A stretch of DNA of 5,362 bases from a bacterium (GCA_020352595.1 CP070682.1:2034918-2040279); one strand, 5' to 3'; counted from the stretch's first letter, positions 1-5,362 are shown. Numbers and translations are program-made. Notes: a model not told the origin generated them from the letters alone.

Positions 1-189
1 CTGGAGCGGGCTGCCGGTCGACTGTGATCAGAGGTCTATCTTACACAAACCTCGCTGAAATCTCCACCAACAGGTCCTGCAAAGTTCCCCGCCTGTCAAC
101 GCGCCGGTTCCGATCGGCCCACGTGTGGCCGCCTGACGGACGCCCTAAAGACAGGCCCGTGTCCGGGAGGGCGCCGCATCACCAATTCC

Positions 190-218
190 TTGTACTCAGA
201 CAATGGATGAATTATGCT
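190..218 (+). promoter_or_regulatory. Weak candidate sigma-70-type promoter upstream of the methyltransferase gene
   Basis: TTGTAC at 190-195 and TATGCT at 213-218 are separated by exactly 17 bases. The first hexamer matches the -35 consensus at three positions and the second matches the -10 consensus at four. The element lies in the locally AT-rich part of the upstream region and would give a leader of about 130 bases before the ATG at 360. The spacing is ideal but the hexamer matches are poor, so chance is a serious alternative. Confidence 0.2.
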
Positions 219-319
219 GGTTTAGCGCAAACAACCCCTTAAATTCCAAGAAGTTTTGTCTCTGCGCCCCGTTAGGCCCACCACGACTGCCAGGGTCTCG
301 CGGAGAAATAAACAGTTTC

Positions 320-342
320 GAGCCGGGGGACACCCGGGCCTC
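320..342 (+). other. GC-rich hairpin just upstream of the methyltransferase ribosome binding site
   Basis: CCGGG at 323-327 can pair with CCCGG at 333-337 around the five-base loop GGACA. GAG at 320-322 can extend the stem with CTC at 340-342 across a two-base bulge. The structure ends five bases before the Shine-Dalgarno-like GAGGTG at 348. There is no T-run after it on either strand, so it does not look like an intrinsic terminator. It may be a structured mRNA leader or chance pairing in GC-rich DNA. Confidence 0.3.
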
Positions 343-347
343 AAAAC

Positions 348-353
348 GAGGTG
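348..353 (+). promoter_or_regulatory. Ribosome binding site that fixes the methyltransferase start at 360
   Basis: GAGGTG at 348-353 matches the anti-Shine-Dalgarno complement and sits six bases before the ATG at 360. This favours that ATG over the in-frame GTG at 351, which overlaps the site itself. Confidence 0.6.
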
Positions 354-359
354 TGGGAG

Positions 360-1085
360 ATGGAGCCAAAGGTCAGGGCCTTTCTCAGAAAAACCCGCAA
401 GAGGATGGGACTCAGAAGAAAACCTCCGCGCTCCTCCATGGCGAGGGGTCTGAAGTGGCTGGCGGACCGCGGTTTCATGGTCGAAACGGTCCTTGACATC
501 GGAGCCTCCAGCGGCGTCTGGTCCAAAGAATGCATGAACTTCTTTCCGGAAGCCCAATACGTTCTGTTTGAACCACAGCCCGTTCACAGTGAGGCGTTGA
601 CCCGTTTTGCCGGATCCTGCAGGCAGCGGGTAATTATCGTGGAAAAAGCTGCCGGGGCCGTGGAAGGACGAACTTATTTTCTTACCGATCCGGAGGATCC
701 CCTGGGTGGTGCCCTTGCCAGCGTGGTATCGGAAAACGCTATCACAGTGGATGTCACGACAGTTGACGCCAGCGTCACCCAGTTCGGTTTGAGCGCCCCT
801 TTCCTGGTTAAGCTGGATACTCACGGCTACGAAAAAAGCATTCTGGACGGTGCCGGGGATACCCTGGAAAAAACAGAGGTGCTCATCATAGAGGCCTACA
901 ATTACAGGATCAGCGATGAGGCCATGCTCTTCTGGGAACTGTGCAGCTACATGTCAGAACGGGGATTTCGCCCCATAGACCTGGTGGACATCGGGTACCG
1001 GAAGTATGACAATTCCCTGTGGCAGATGGATCTTTTTTTCATCAGATCAGGATGGGAAGGTTTCGCCTATCATGGCTACAGATGA
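360..1085 (+). CDS. FkbM-family SAM-dependent methyltransferase
   Basis: This 241-residue protein is a class I S-adenosylmethionine-dependent methyltransferase of the FkbM type. Members of the family usually O-methylate sugars or other small acceptors in polysaccharide, glycolipid or natural-product pathways; the substrate here cannot be read from sequence. The SAM-binding glycine loop is VLDIGASSGVWS (44-55). The acidic residue ending the second strand lies in LFEPQP (69-74). The family signature is LVKLDTHGYEKSILDGA (149-165), followed by the strand VLIIEAYN (174-181). The N-terminus (residues 4-24) is strongly basic, with no signal peptide or membrane segment, so a cytoplasmic enzyme is expected. 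Length is normal for a stand-alone FkbM domain. The ATG at 360 is chosen for its Shine-Dalgarno sequence; the in-frame GTG at 351 would add three residues. It stands alone, with gaps on both sides and no glycosyltransferase visible nearby. Family assignment is secure, the biological role is not. Confidence 0.88.
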   Translation: MEPKVRAFLRKTRKRMGLRRKPPRSSMARGLKWLADRGFMVETVLDIGASSGVWSKECMNFFPEAQYVLFEPQPVHSEALTRFAGSCRQRVIIVEKAAGAVEGRTYFLTDPEDPLGGALASVVSENAITVDVTTVDASVTQFGLSAPFLVKLDTHGYEKSILDGAGDTLEKTEVLIIEAYNYRISDEAMLFWELCSYMSERGFRPIDLVDIGYRKYDNSLWQMDLFFIRSGWEGFAYHGYR

Positions 1086-1311
1086 TCCATCCCATTTCAC
1101 CTCACATCGAAGAACCTCTGCCGACCCGTGGCCGCTGCGCCTGCACCCGTTCCCGGTACGCTGGTTCCGGTAAGCGAGTCATGATGGCCCGGATCACCCT
1201 GAAGAGTATCTTGTCTTCCCACTTCCACGATGGACCGTTCCCCGCTTTTTGGGGTATCGTCGCGATATGCCGGTCCTCCAGGCTCTGGTCAAGAGGAGGC
1301 CGGTACCCCCG
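1086..1311 (+). other. Gap between the methyltransferase and PBP genes
   Basis: This 226-base spacer has no recognised gene, strong promoter or convincing terminator. CCCC (1240-1243) and GGGG (1251-1254) flank a T-containing seven-base loop, but no T-run follows. A 44-codon frame with ATG at 1181 ends in a TGA at 1313-1315 that overlaps the PBP start as ATGA. It resembles no protein I know and has only a weak purine-rich stretch upstream, so it is left uncalled. In-frame extensions of the PBP to an ATG at 1267 or a TTG at 1249 are possible but lack a good ribosome binding site. Confidence 0.5.
1294..1299 (+). promoter_or_regulatory. Ribosome binding site that decides the PBP start
   Basis: AGGAGG at 1294-1299 is a perfect Shine-Dalgarno core. 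It lies 12 bases before the ATG at 1312 and 15 before the ATG at 1315. The spacing is slightly long but is the best available. It lies inside the frame that would be used from the upstream candidates at 1249 or 1267, which makes those starts less likely. Confidence 0.6.
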
Positions 1312-3309
1312 ATGATGACGCGCTCACAACGATACTGGATCATCCTTCCCCTGGCCGGGTCCCTTCTCATAGGAATCACTCTGGGTATCCTGCTTTCCGT
1401 TACGCAGGACCTGCCCCAGGTAGAGAACCTCCAGACCTACGAGCCGTCCTCGATGACGACCATCCTCTCCGACGACGGGAGGCCTGTACGTTCTCTTTTC
1501 GTGGAGCGTCGCATACCTGTAGCCCTCTCGGAGGTGCCCGACACCCTGGTGAAGGCCGTCATCGCCGTCGAGGATTCACGGTTTTATCGGCACTTCGGCC
1601 TTGACTTAAGGGGGATCCTTCGAGCCCTCCTGAAGAATATACTCACCCTGAGGTTCGCACAGGGAGGAAGCACCCTGACCCAGCAGCTTTCCAAGGTCCT
1701 TTTCCTCACCCCCGAAAAGACGCTCATACGCAAGATCCGGGAGGCGGTGCTCGCCATCAACATCGAGAGGCGGTTCTCCAAGGACGAGATCCTGACCCTC
1801 TACCTGAACCAGGTCTATCTGGGAGAGGGGGCTTACGGCGTGGAGGCTGCCTCAAGGACCTATTTCGGGAAGAGTGTCGGCGACCTCTCCCTGGCTGAGT
1901 GCGCCATGATCGCCGGCCTTCCCCGCTCTCCAATCCTCTACTCTCCCATCAGCAACCCCGAAAGGGCACAGGGCAGGATGAAGATCGTCCTGCAAAGGCT
2001 CCTGACAGAGGGATACATCACACAGCAGGAGCACGACGGAGCACTGGAAGCCGGGCTCTCCGTCTCCCCTGCCCCCCCATCCCCTGACCCGGCACCCTAT
2101 TTCACCGAGATCATCCGCCGGAAGCTGGAGGAGCGGATCGGCGCCAACATGCTCTACCGGGGCGGCATAATCGTCGAATCCACGCTGGACCTGGAGCTCC
2201 AGGAGGCCGCCGCAGAGGCTGTTCGCAGAGGAATGGAGGCCTATAACAGGCGCCATCCGGATCGGGGCGAAGGGGAGCCGGTCCAGGCGGCGCTCTTTGC
2301 CATGGATCCCCTCAACGGGGAGGTGAAGGCGCTGGTCGGCGGAAGGGATTTCTCCATTTCTCCCTACAACAGGGCTACCCAGGCCAGGCGTCAGCCGGGG
2401 TCGGCTTTCAAGCCGTTCCTCTACGCCGCCGCCGTGGCCAGAGGGATCCCGCCCACGGCACTGCTCAACGACGCGCCCTTGGAGGTACCATTAAGAGGGC
2501 AGCCGCCCTACGTCCCTGTGAACTATTCGGGCCGTTACCACGGACCGGTGACGGTCAGATCCGCTCTGGAGCACTCTTACAACGCCGCATCCGTGGACCT
2601 TCTCCTGAAGGTGGGCTATCAGCCGGTCATCGAGATGGCCGGGAAACTGGGCATCCGAGGCGACCTGAAGCCCTATCCCACCCTGGCCCTGGGCGTTTTC
2701 GATGTCAGCCTGGAGGAGATGGTGGCCGCCTATGGGGCCTTCGCCAACCGGGGGATCCTCGTCGCACCAAGGTACGTCAGGCGCGTACTCGACAGGCAGG
2801 GCCAGGTCCTGTGGGAAGACCCGCTCCAGCTGACGGACGCTGTCTCCCCCCAGGTCGCCTATGTCACGACAAGCCTTCTGGAGGGCGTCATCCTGCGCGG
2901 CACCGGGAAGCTGGCGGCTGGGCTGGGCCCCCACGTGGCGGGCAAGACCGGCACCACGGATGACTACAGGGACGCCTGGTTCGTCGGGTTCACTCCCCAA
3001 CTGGCAGCCGGAGTGTGGGTGGGGCGCGACGTTCCCTCCAGCCTGGGACACGGGGAGGCGGGTGCCCGGGCCGCACTGCCCATATGGAAAAGGTTCATGG
3101 AAAAGGCCATGGCCCGCAGGCCTTCGAGGGAATTCACGGTTCCGGCGGGGCTGGAACTGGCCGAGATAGATCCCTCAACGGGATTGCTGGCGGGTCCGGA
3201 CTGTCCTTCCAGAATCGTAGAAGTGTTCCTTCCCGGCACGGTCCCGGACGTTATCTGCGATCCGCACCTGGAGTTTGGCGGCCAGGAGGATCTCCCTCCC
3301 GAGGAGTAG
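1312..3309 (+). CDS. Class A penicillin-binding protein, 1A family (bifunctional transglycosylase/transpeptidase)
   Basis: This 665-residue peptidoglycan synthase polymerises lipid II into glycan strands and cross-links the stem peptides on the outer face of the cytoplasmic membrane. Residues 8-30 form one hydrophobic segment after a short basic cytosolic tail, which gives a type II membrane anchor. The GT51 glycosyltransferase domain (about 54-229) is complete: EDSRFYRHFG with catalytic Glu 87, GGSTLTQQLSK (118-128), RKIRE with the second catalytic Glu 144, KDEILTLYLN (157-166) and LSLAECAMIAGLP (193-205). The transpeptidase domain (about 324-600) has nucleophile Ser 364 in SAFK, SYN at 422-424 and KTGTT from 545. 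All catalytic residues are present, so the enzyme should be active and bind beta-lactams. It is shorter than E. coli PBP1A (about 850 residues), with only a short linker between domains and no room for an OB-like insert. Two Cys (631, 649) lie in the exported C-terminal tail. Family assignment is firm (mrcA/ponA-like); strict orthology to a named gene is not. Confidence 0.96.
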   Translation: MMTRSQRYWIILPLAGSLLIGITLGILLSVTQDLPQVENLQTYEPSSMTTILSDDGRPVRSLFVERRIPVALSEVPDTLVKAVIAVEDSRFYRHFGLDLRGILRALLKNILTLRFAQGGSTLTQQLSKVLFLTPEKTLIRKIREAVLAINIERRFSKDEILTLYLNQVYLGEGAYGVEAASRTYFGKSVGDLSLAECAMIAGLPRSPILYSPISNPERAQGRMKIVLQRLLTEGYITQQEHDGALEAGLSVSPAPPSPDPAPYFTEIIRRKLEERIGANMLYRGGIIVESTLDLELQEAAAEAVRRGMEAYNRRHPDRGEGEPVQAALFAMDPLNGEVKALVGGRDFSISPYNRATQARRQPGSAFKPFLYAAAVARGIPPTALLNDAPLEVPLRGQPPYVPVNYSGRYHGPVTVRSALEHSYNAASVDLLLKVGYQPVIEMAGKLGIRGDLKPYPTLALGVFDVSLEEMVAAYGAFANRGILVAPRYVRRVLDRQGQVLWEDPLQLTDAVSPQVAYVTTSLLEGVILRGTGKLAAGLGPHVAGKTGTTDDYRDAWFVGFTPQLAAGVWVGRDVPSSLGHGEAGARAALPIWKRFMEKAMARRPSREFTVPAGLELAEIDPSTGLLAGPDCPSRIVEVFLPGTVPDVICDPHLEFGGQEDLPPEE

Positions 3310-3337
3310 GAGCGGGGCCGGAATGTCCTCCAAATAA

Positions 3338-3358
3338 AGGGATATTCTCCCTCTTCTT
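3338..3358 (+). terminator. Weak candidate intrinsic terminator after the PBP gene
   Basis: AGGGA at 3338-3342 can pair with TCCCT at 3348-3352 around the loop TATTC. The T-rich stretch CTTCTT follows at 3353-3358. The stem is only five base pairs and the T-run is broken by C, so termination would be partial at best. Its position, 28 bases after the PBP stop and before the promoter-like hexamers, is the right place for one. Confidence 0.3.
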
Positions 3359-3383
3359 GACAGCAGGCCCTCCGCATTATAAG
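3357..3383 (+). promoter_or_regulatory. Candidate sigma-70-type promoter directly before the cytochrome start
   Basis: TTGACA at 3357-3362 is a perfect -35 hexamer. TATAAG at 3378-3383 matches the -10 consensus at five of six positions. The spacer is 15 bases, two shorter than optimal. Transcription would start near 3390, only about three bases before the ATG at 3393, so the message would be nearly leaderless. That agrees with the lack of a Shine-Dalgarno sequence there. It would let the cytochrome be expressed independently of the PBP gene. Confidence 0.4.
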
Positions 3384-3392
3384 CATACCGGG

Positions 3393-5362
3393 ATGTTTTG
3401 CCGCAAACTGTCATGGGGCTTTCTGACCCTCTCGATAATCCTTGTCGCCGCAGCGGCCGGCGCGGCCGAGGACCCATACAGGCACAAACGTCTTTTCACT
3501 GACAGATACCTGCACGAACCGGTCCGCACCGGCGACTGCACGGTCTGCCACGAGCTTCACTTCCCGGAAGGCGACGCGCAGCTCAAAAAGAGCCTGCCCG
3601 AGCTCTGCTATCTCTGCCACGAGACCTTCAAGGGGACAGCGGTCCACAGCCCGGTCAGCAACGGATGGTGCGACCGCTGCCACTACCCCCACTCCTCGCC
3701 GCGGAAAGATCTTCTCTCCAAACCCGTGGGCGCCCTCTGCCTGACCTGCCATTCCAAGCGCAAGGGCGGAAGGCACGGGGACCTGGTCTTTTCGGAGGAC
3801 TGCACGACGTGTCACGATCCCCACGCCTCCAACTCGCCCCGGCTCCTCAGAGGCAATTTCGAGGGCAGGTGCGGGACCTGCCACCAGGAGATCCTGGCTG
3901 GAGAGAACCGTCATTCGGCCCTGGAGGAGTATGATTGCACCGAATGCCACAACCCCCACACCTCTCCTCCTGAACCTCCTTCCGCATGCACGGACTGCCA
4001 TGACGACATGGTGGACGGCCCCTTCATCCATGGAGCTGTCGAGGAAGGATGTACCGTCTGTCACGATCCCCATTCCGGGCCCAGGCCCCGTCAATTGATT
4101 AATCCGCTTCCGGAGCTGTGCCTGGAATGTCACCCGGATCGGGCGGGCGGCAAGCACGGGCGCACGCAGGTGGGAGCGGACTGCACTCGCTGTCACGATC
4201 CTCACGTTTCCGAGCGCAAGGGCCTGCTCAATGACTGGTCGCAGTCGGCGCCATGTGCTGCCTGCCATCTGAACGTCATCCAGAAAGAGGTCCAGCACAC
4301 CCCGGTTCGGGAAAACCGATGCGACAGGTGTCACGACCCCCATGCCCAGCCCCCGGCCCAGCCCGCGGTCTGCAGTGACTGCCACCGCGATATCCTGGCG
4401 GGGCGTTTCACCCATGAACCCGCAGCTGAGGAGTGCGAGAACTGTCATGATCCCCACGGCTCCGCCAACCGTCTCCAGCTGACGGAAGACGTCCCCGCCC
4501 TTTGCGTCTCCTGCCACGATGACAAGGAGGGCGGCCTGCACGGCCGTGTGCAGCTGCACGAACAGTGCACCAATTGCCACAATCCCCACAGCTCCCTTCA
4601 GCCGAAGCTCCTGACCATCCTCAAGGATACGGCCCCCTGCGAGTCCTGCCATCGCACCCAGCGTTCCGGCCCCGTGCTTCACTCGGGGCTCGTCGACAAT
4701 GAATGCGACCAATGCCACGACCCCCATTCAGACCCCCCGGAGGCGACGCTCTCCTGCCTGGACTGCCACGACTATCTCCTCCAGGGCGGCGTCAGGCATG
4801 CTCCGGTGGAGGAAGGCTGTCTGGACTGCCACGCTTCGCACAGCGGCCAGCATCCCTCCCTTCTCCTCGAGGATGTTCCCGCTCTCTGTATCCTGTGCCA
4901 TGACGACCGGGAGGGGGGAAAACACGGGAAAACGGTCCTGGGGACGGCCTGCCTGGATTGCCACGTGCCCCACTCCTCCCAGCGCAGGTCCCTTCTCAAC
5001 GACCTGGACAGGAGTTCGTGCACCGATTGTCACCGGAATAAAGGCAGGGCCCAGCGTCTTCACTCGGCCCTCGAAGAGTACCCGTGCAGCCACTGTCACG
5101 ATCCGCACGCGGAGCAACCCCGGATGCCTCCTCTGGGCTGCGACCAGTGCCACCAGGCCGTGGCGGACAGGAACCCGGCCCACGGAAGCCCCTCCCAGGG
5201 AAGGTGCACCCTATGTCACGACCCTCACGGTTCGGACGCGCAGGCCGTCGCGCAGGCCAAGGCGGAGTTCACAAGGGACGAATGCCTGCAGTGCCACCGT
5301 GATATCGCAAGGAAGCTGGAAACGGGGCCCGCCCGCCATGAGCCGGTGCGGGAAGGGGAATG
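3393..5362 (+). CDS. Giant exported multiheme c-type cytochrome (doubled-CXXCH type), 3' end outside the window
   Basis: The frame stays open for 656 codons to the window edge, so the protein is C-terminally incomplete. Residues 1-25 look like a Sec signal peptide: basic start, hydrophobic core at about 10-22 and Ala-rich cleavage region near AGAAED. The mature part has 28 CxxCH covalent haem sites, with first Cys at 49, 72, 93, 116, 137, 160, 182, 199, 220, 243, 264, 288, 310, 327, 348, 371, 392, 416, 438, 455, 476, 499, 520, 543, 565, 583, 605 and 631. The last two bases, TG, probably open a 29th. Haem density is about one per 21-22 residues. Sites alternate between CHxPH-like motifs and motifs with the next His 8-10 residues on, as in doubled-CXXCH domains. 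Spare His suffice for bis-His ligation. No catalytic domain is visible. The likely role is electron transport in the periplasm or outside the cell. The start has no Shine-Dalgarno sequence; an in-frame TTG at 3357 would add 12 residues. Heme-cytochrome identity is certain; partner and location are inferred. Confidence 0.95.
   Translation, partial: MFCRKLSWGFLTLSIILVAAAAGAAEDPYRHKRLFTDRYLHEPVRTGDCTVCHELHFPEGDAQLKKSLPELCYLCHETFKGTAVHSPVSNGWCDRCHYPHSSPRKDLLSKPVGALCLTCHSKRKGGRHGDLVFSEDCTTCHDPHASNSPRLLRGNFEGRCGTCHQEILAGENRHSALEEYDCTECHNPHTSPPEPPSACTDCHDDMVDGPFIHGAVEEGCTVCHDPHSGPRPRQLINPLPELCLECHPDRAGGKHGRTQVGADCTRCHDPHVSERKGLLNDWSQSAPCAACHLNVIQKEVQHTPVRENRCDRCHDPHAQPPAQPAVCSDCHRDILAGRFTHEPAAEECENCHDPHGSANRLQLTEDVPALCVSCHDDKEGGLHGRVQLHEQCTNCHNPHSSLQPKLLTILKDTAPCESCHRTQRSGPVLHSGLVDNECDQCHDPHSDPPEATLSCLDCHDYLLQGGVRHAPVEEGCLDCHASHSGQHPSLLLEDVPALCILCHDDREGGKHGKTVLGTACLDCHVPHSSQRRSLLNDLDRSSCTDCHRNKGRAQRLHSALEEYPCSHCHDPHAEQPRMPPLGCDQCHQAVADRNPAHGSPSQGRCTLCHDPHGSDAQAVAQAKAEFTRDECLQCHRDIARKLETGPARHEPVREGE
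3669..4049 (+). repeat. Hexaheme module 1 of the cytochrome (residues 93-219)
   Basis: This 127-residue unit holds six haem sites spaced 23, 21, 23, 22, 17 and 21 residues (the last to the next module). Slot signatures are CDRCHYPH, LCLTCH followed by GGRHG, CTTCHDPHAS, CGTCHQEI, CTECHNPH and CTDCHDDM. Exactly six His lie outside the motifs (100, 128, 144, 174, 189, 213), one per haem. Confidence 0.8.
4050..4433 (+). repeat. Hexaheme module 2 of the cytochrome (residues 220-347)
   Basis: This 128-residue unit has haem spacing 23, 21, 24, 22, 17, 21. Slot signatures are CTVCHDPHSG, LCLECH followed by GGKHG, CTRCHDPHVS, CAACHLNV, CDRCHDPH and CSDCHRDI. Six His lie outside the motifs (227, 255, 271, 302, 317, 341), at the same relative places as in module 1. 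Confidence 0.8.
4434..4817 (+). repeat. Hexaheme module 3 of the cytochrome (residues 348-475)
   Basis: This 128-residue unit has haem spacing identical to module 2: 23, 21, 24, 22, 17, 21. Slot signatures are CENCHDPHGS, LCVSCH followed by GGLHG, CTNCHNPHSS, CESCHRTQ, CDQCHDPH and CLDCHDYL. The six expected His (355, 383, 399, 430, 445, 469) are present, plus one extra at 389. Confidence 0.8.
4818..5204 (+). repeat. Hexaheme module 4 of the cytochrome (residues 476-604)
   Basis: This 129-residue unit has haem spacing 23, 21, 23, 22, 18, 22. Slot signatures are CLDCHASH, LCILCH followed by GGKHG, CLDCHVPHSS, CTDCHRNK, CSHCHDPH and CDQCHQAV. The first slot has Ala-Ser in place of the usual Asp-Pro before the spare His. 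The six expected His are 483, 511, 527, 557, 572 and 597, with an extra at 487. It is the most diverged copy. Confidence 0.75.

Larger units (their letters stand above)
1..359. other. Intergenic region, possibly with the tail of an upstream gene at its left edge
   Basis: No convincing complete gene is seen here. In frame 1 the first 27 bases read LERAAGRL followed by TGA (25-27). That could be the last eight codons of a plus-strand gene cut by the window edge, but it is too short to prove. A 72-codon open frame at 24-242 has a composition rich in Arg, Pro and Ser, no family motif and no good ribosome binding site, so it is not called. The stretch 181-260 is more AT-rich than its surroundings and is the likeliest place for a promoter for the methyltransferase gene. 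A GC-rich hairpin lies at 320-342. No tRNA, rRNA or insertion-sequence end was recognised. Confidence 0.5.

Noticed and set aside
141..173. Inverted repeat CGCCCT / AGGGCG enclosing a CCCG/CGGG stem
   Set aside because: It has a nine-base one-sided bulge, no T-run and no link to a start or stop codon. This is easily found by chance in GC-rich DNA.
24..242. 72-codon plus-strand open frame in the left intergenic region
   Set aside because: Composition is rich in Arg, Pro and Ser with no recognisable domain. There is no good ribosome binding site, and the candidate promoter elements lie inside it.
222..824. 200-codon minus-strand open frame over the methyltransferase
   Set aside because: It overlaps a well-supported FkbM gene on the plus strand, has no family motif and has no ribosome site that stands out.
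1249..1311. Longer PBP start at TTG 1249 or ATG 1267
   Set aside because: Neither has a good ribosome binding site. The perfect AGGAGG at 1294-1299 points to the ATG at 1312, which also leaves a normal short cytosolic tail before the membrane segment.
3323..3337. Four-codon frame (MSSK then stop) with GGAG ten bases upstream, between the PBP and the cytochrome
   Set aside because: The GGAG overlaps the PBP stop and the frame is tiny. Such a match is expected by chance, and the candidate cytochrome promoter lies downstream of it, so it would not be in that transcript.
3411..4727. 438-codon open frame on the minus strand, with a further 151-codon one at 4728-5183
   Set aside because: They lie antisense to the cytochrome. 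Their repeated GVGVVA-like strings are what the reverse complement of the CHDPH haem motif codons gives in another frame. The plus strand has 28 CxxCH motifs and a signal peptide, so the minus-strand frames are shadows kept open by the repeat.
3669..5204. CRISPR-like or DNA-level tandem array suggested by recurring TGYCACGAYCCNCAY strings
   Set aside because: The strings vary at wobble positions and are spaced in whole codons within one open frame. The repeat is at the protein level (CxxCHDPH), not a CRISPR or a nucleotide satellite.

Overview
The window carries three plus-strand genes for the cell envelope or for electron transfer. They are a small FkbM-type methyltransferase (360-1085), a class A penicillin-binding protein of the 1A family (1312-3309), and the 5' part of a very large multiheme c-type cytochrome (3393 to the window edge, still open). 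The cytochrome has 28 complete CxxCH haem-binding motifs in the 656 residues visible, and the last two bases (TG) look like the first Cys codon of a 29th.

Organism: the DNA is GC-rich. A bifunctional PBP with a single N-terminal membrane anchor next to a giant exported multiheme cytochrome fits a diderm, anaerobic, metal- or mineral-respiring bacterium, such as a member of the Desulfobacterota (Desulfuromonadales/Geobacter-like). This is inference from gene content only; there is no rRNA or other taxonomic marker here.

Layout: 1-359 has no convincing gene. It may hold the last eight codons of an upstream gene (1-27) and contains a GC-rich hairpin just before the fkbM ribosome binding site. 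360-1085 is the methyltransferase. 1086-1311 is a 226-base gap with the PBP ribosome binding site at its end. 1312-3309 is the PBP. 3310-3392 is a short spacer with a weak hairpin, a perfect TTGACA hexamer and a TATAAG hexamer directly before the cytochrome start. 3393-5362 is the cytochrome.

Main observation: the cytochrome is built on a hidden higher-order repeat. The distances between successive haem motifs repeat with a period of six (about 23, 21, 23/24, 22, 17/18, 21/22 residues). This gives four tandem six-haem modules of 127-129 residues, starting at Cys 93, 220, 348 and 476, with the next unit beginning at Cys 605. Each of the six slots has its own sequence signature. Each module supplies at least six histidines outside the CxxCH motifs, enough for a second axial ligand on every haem. 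This is the architecture expected of a modular, wire-like extracellular or periplasmic electron carrier. The three genes do not obviously act in one pathway, and the promoter-like sequence before the cytochrome suggests it is transcribed on its own.
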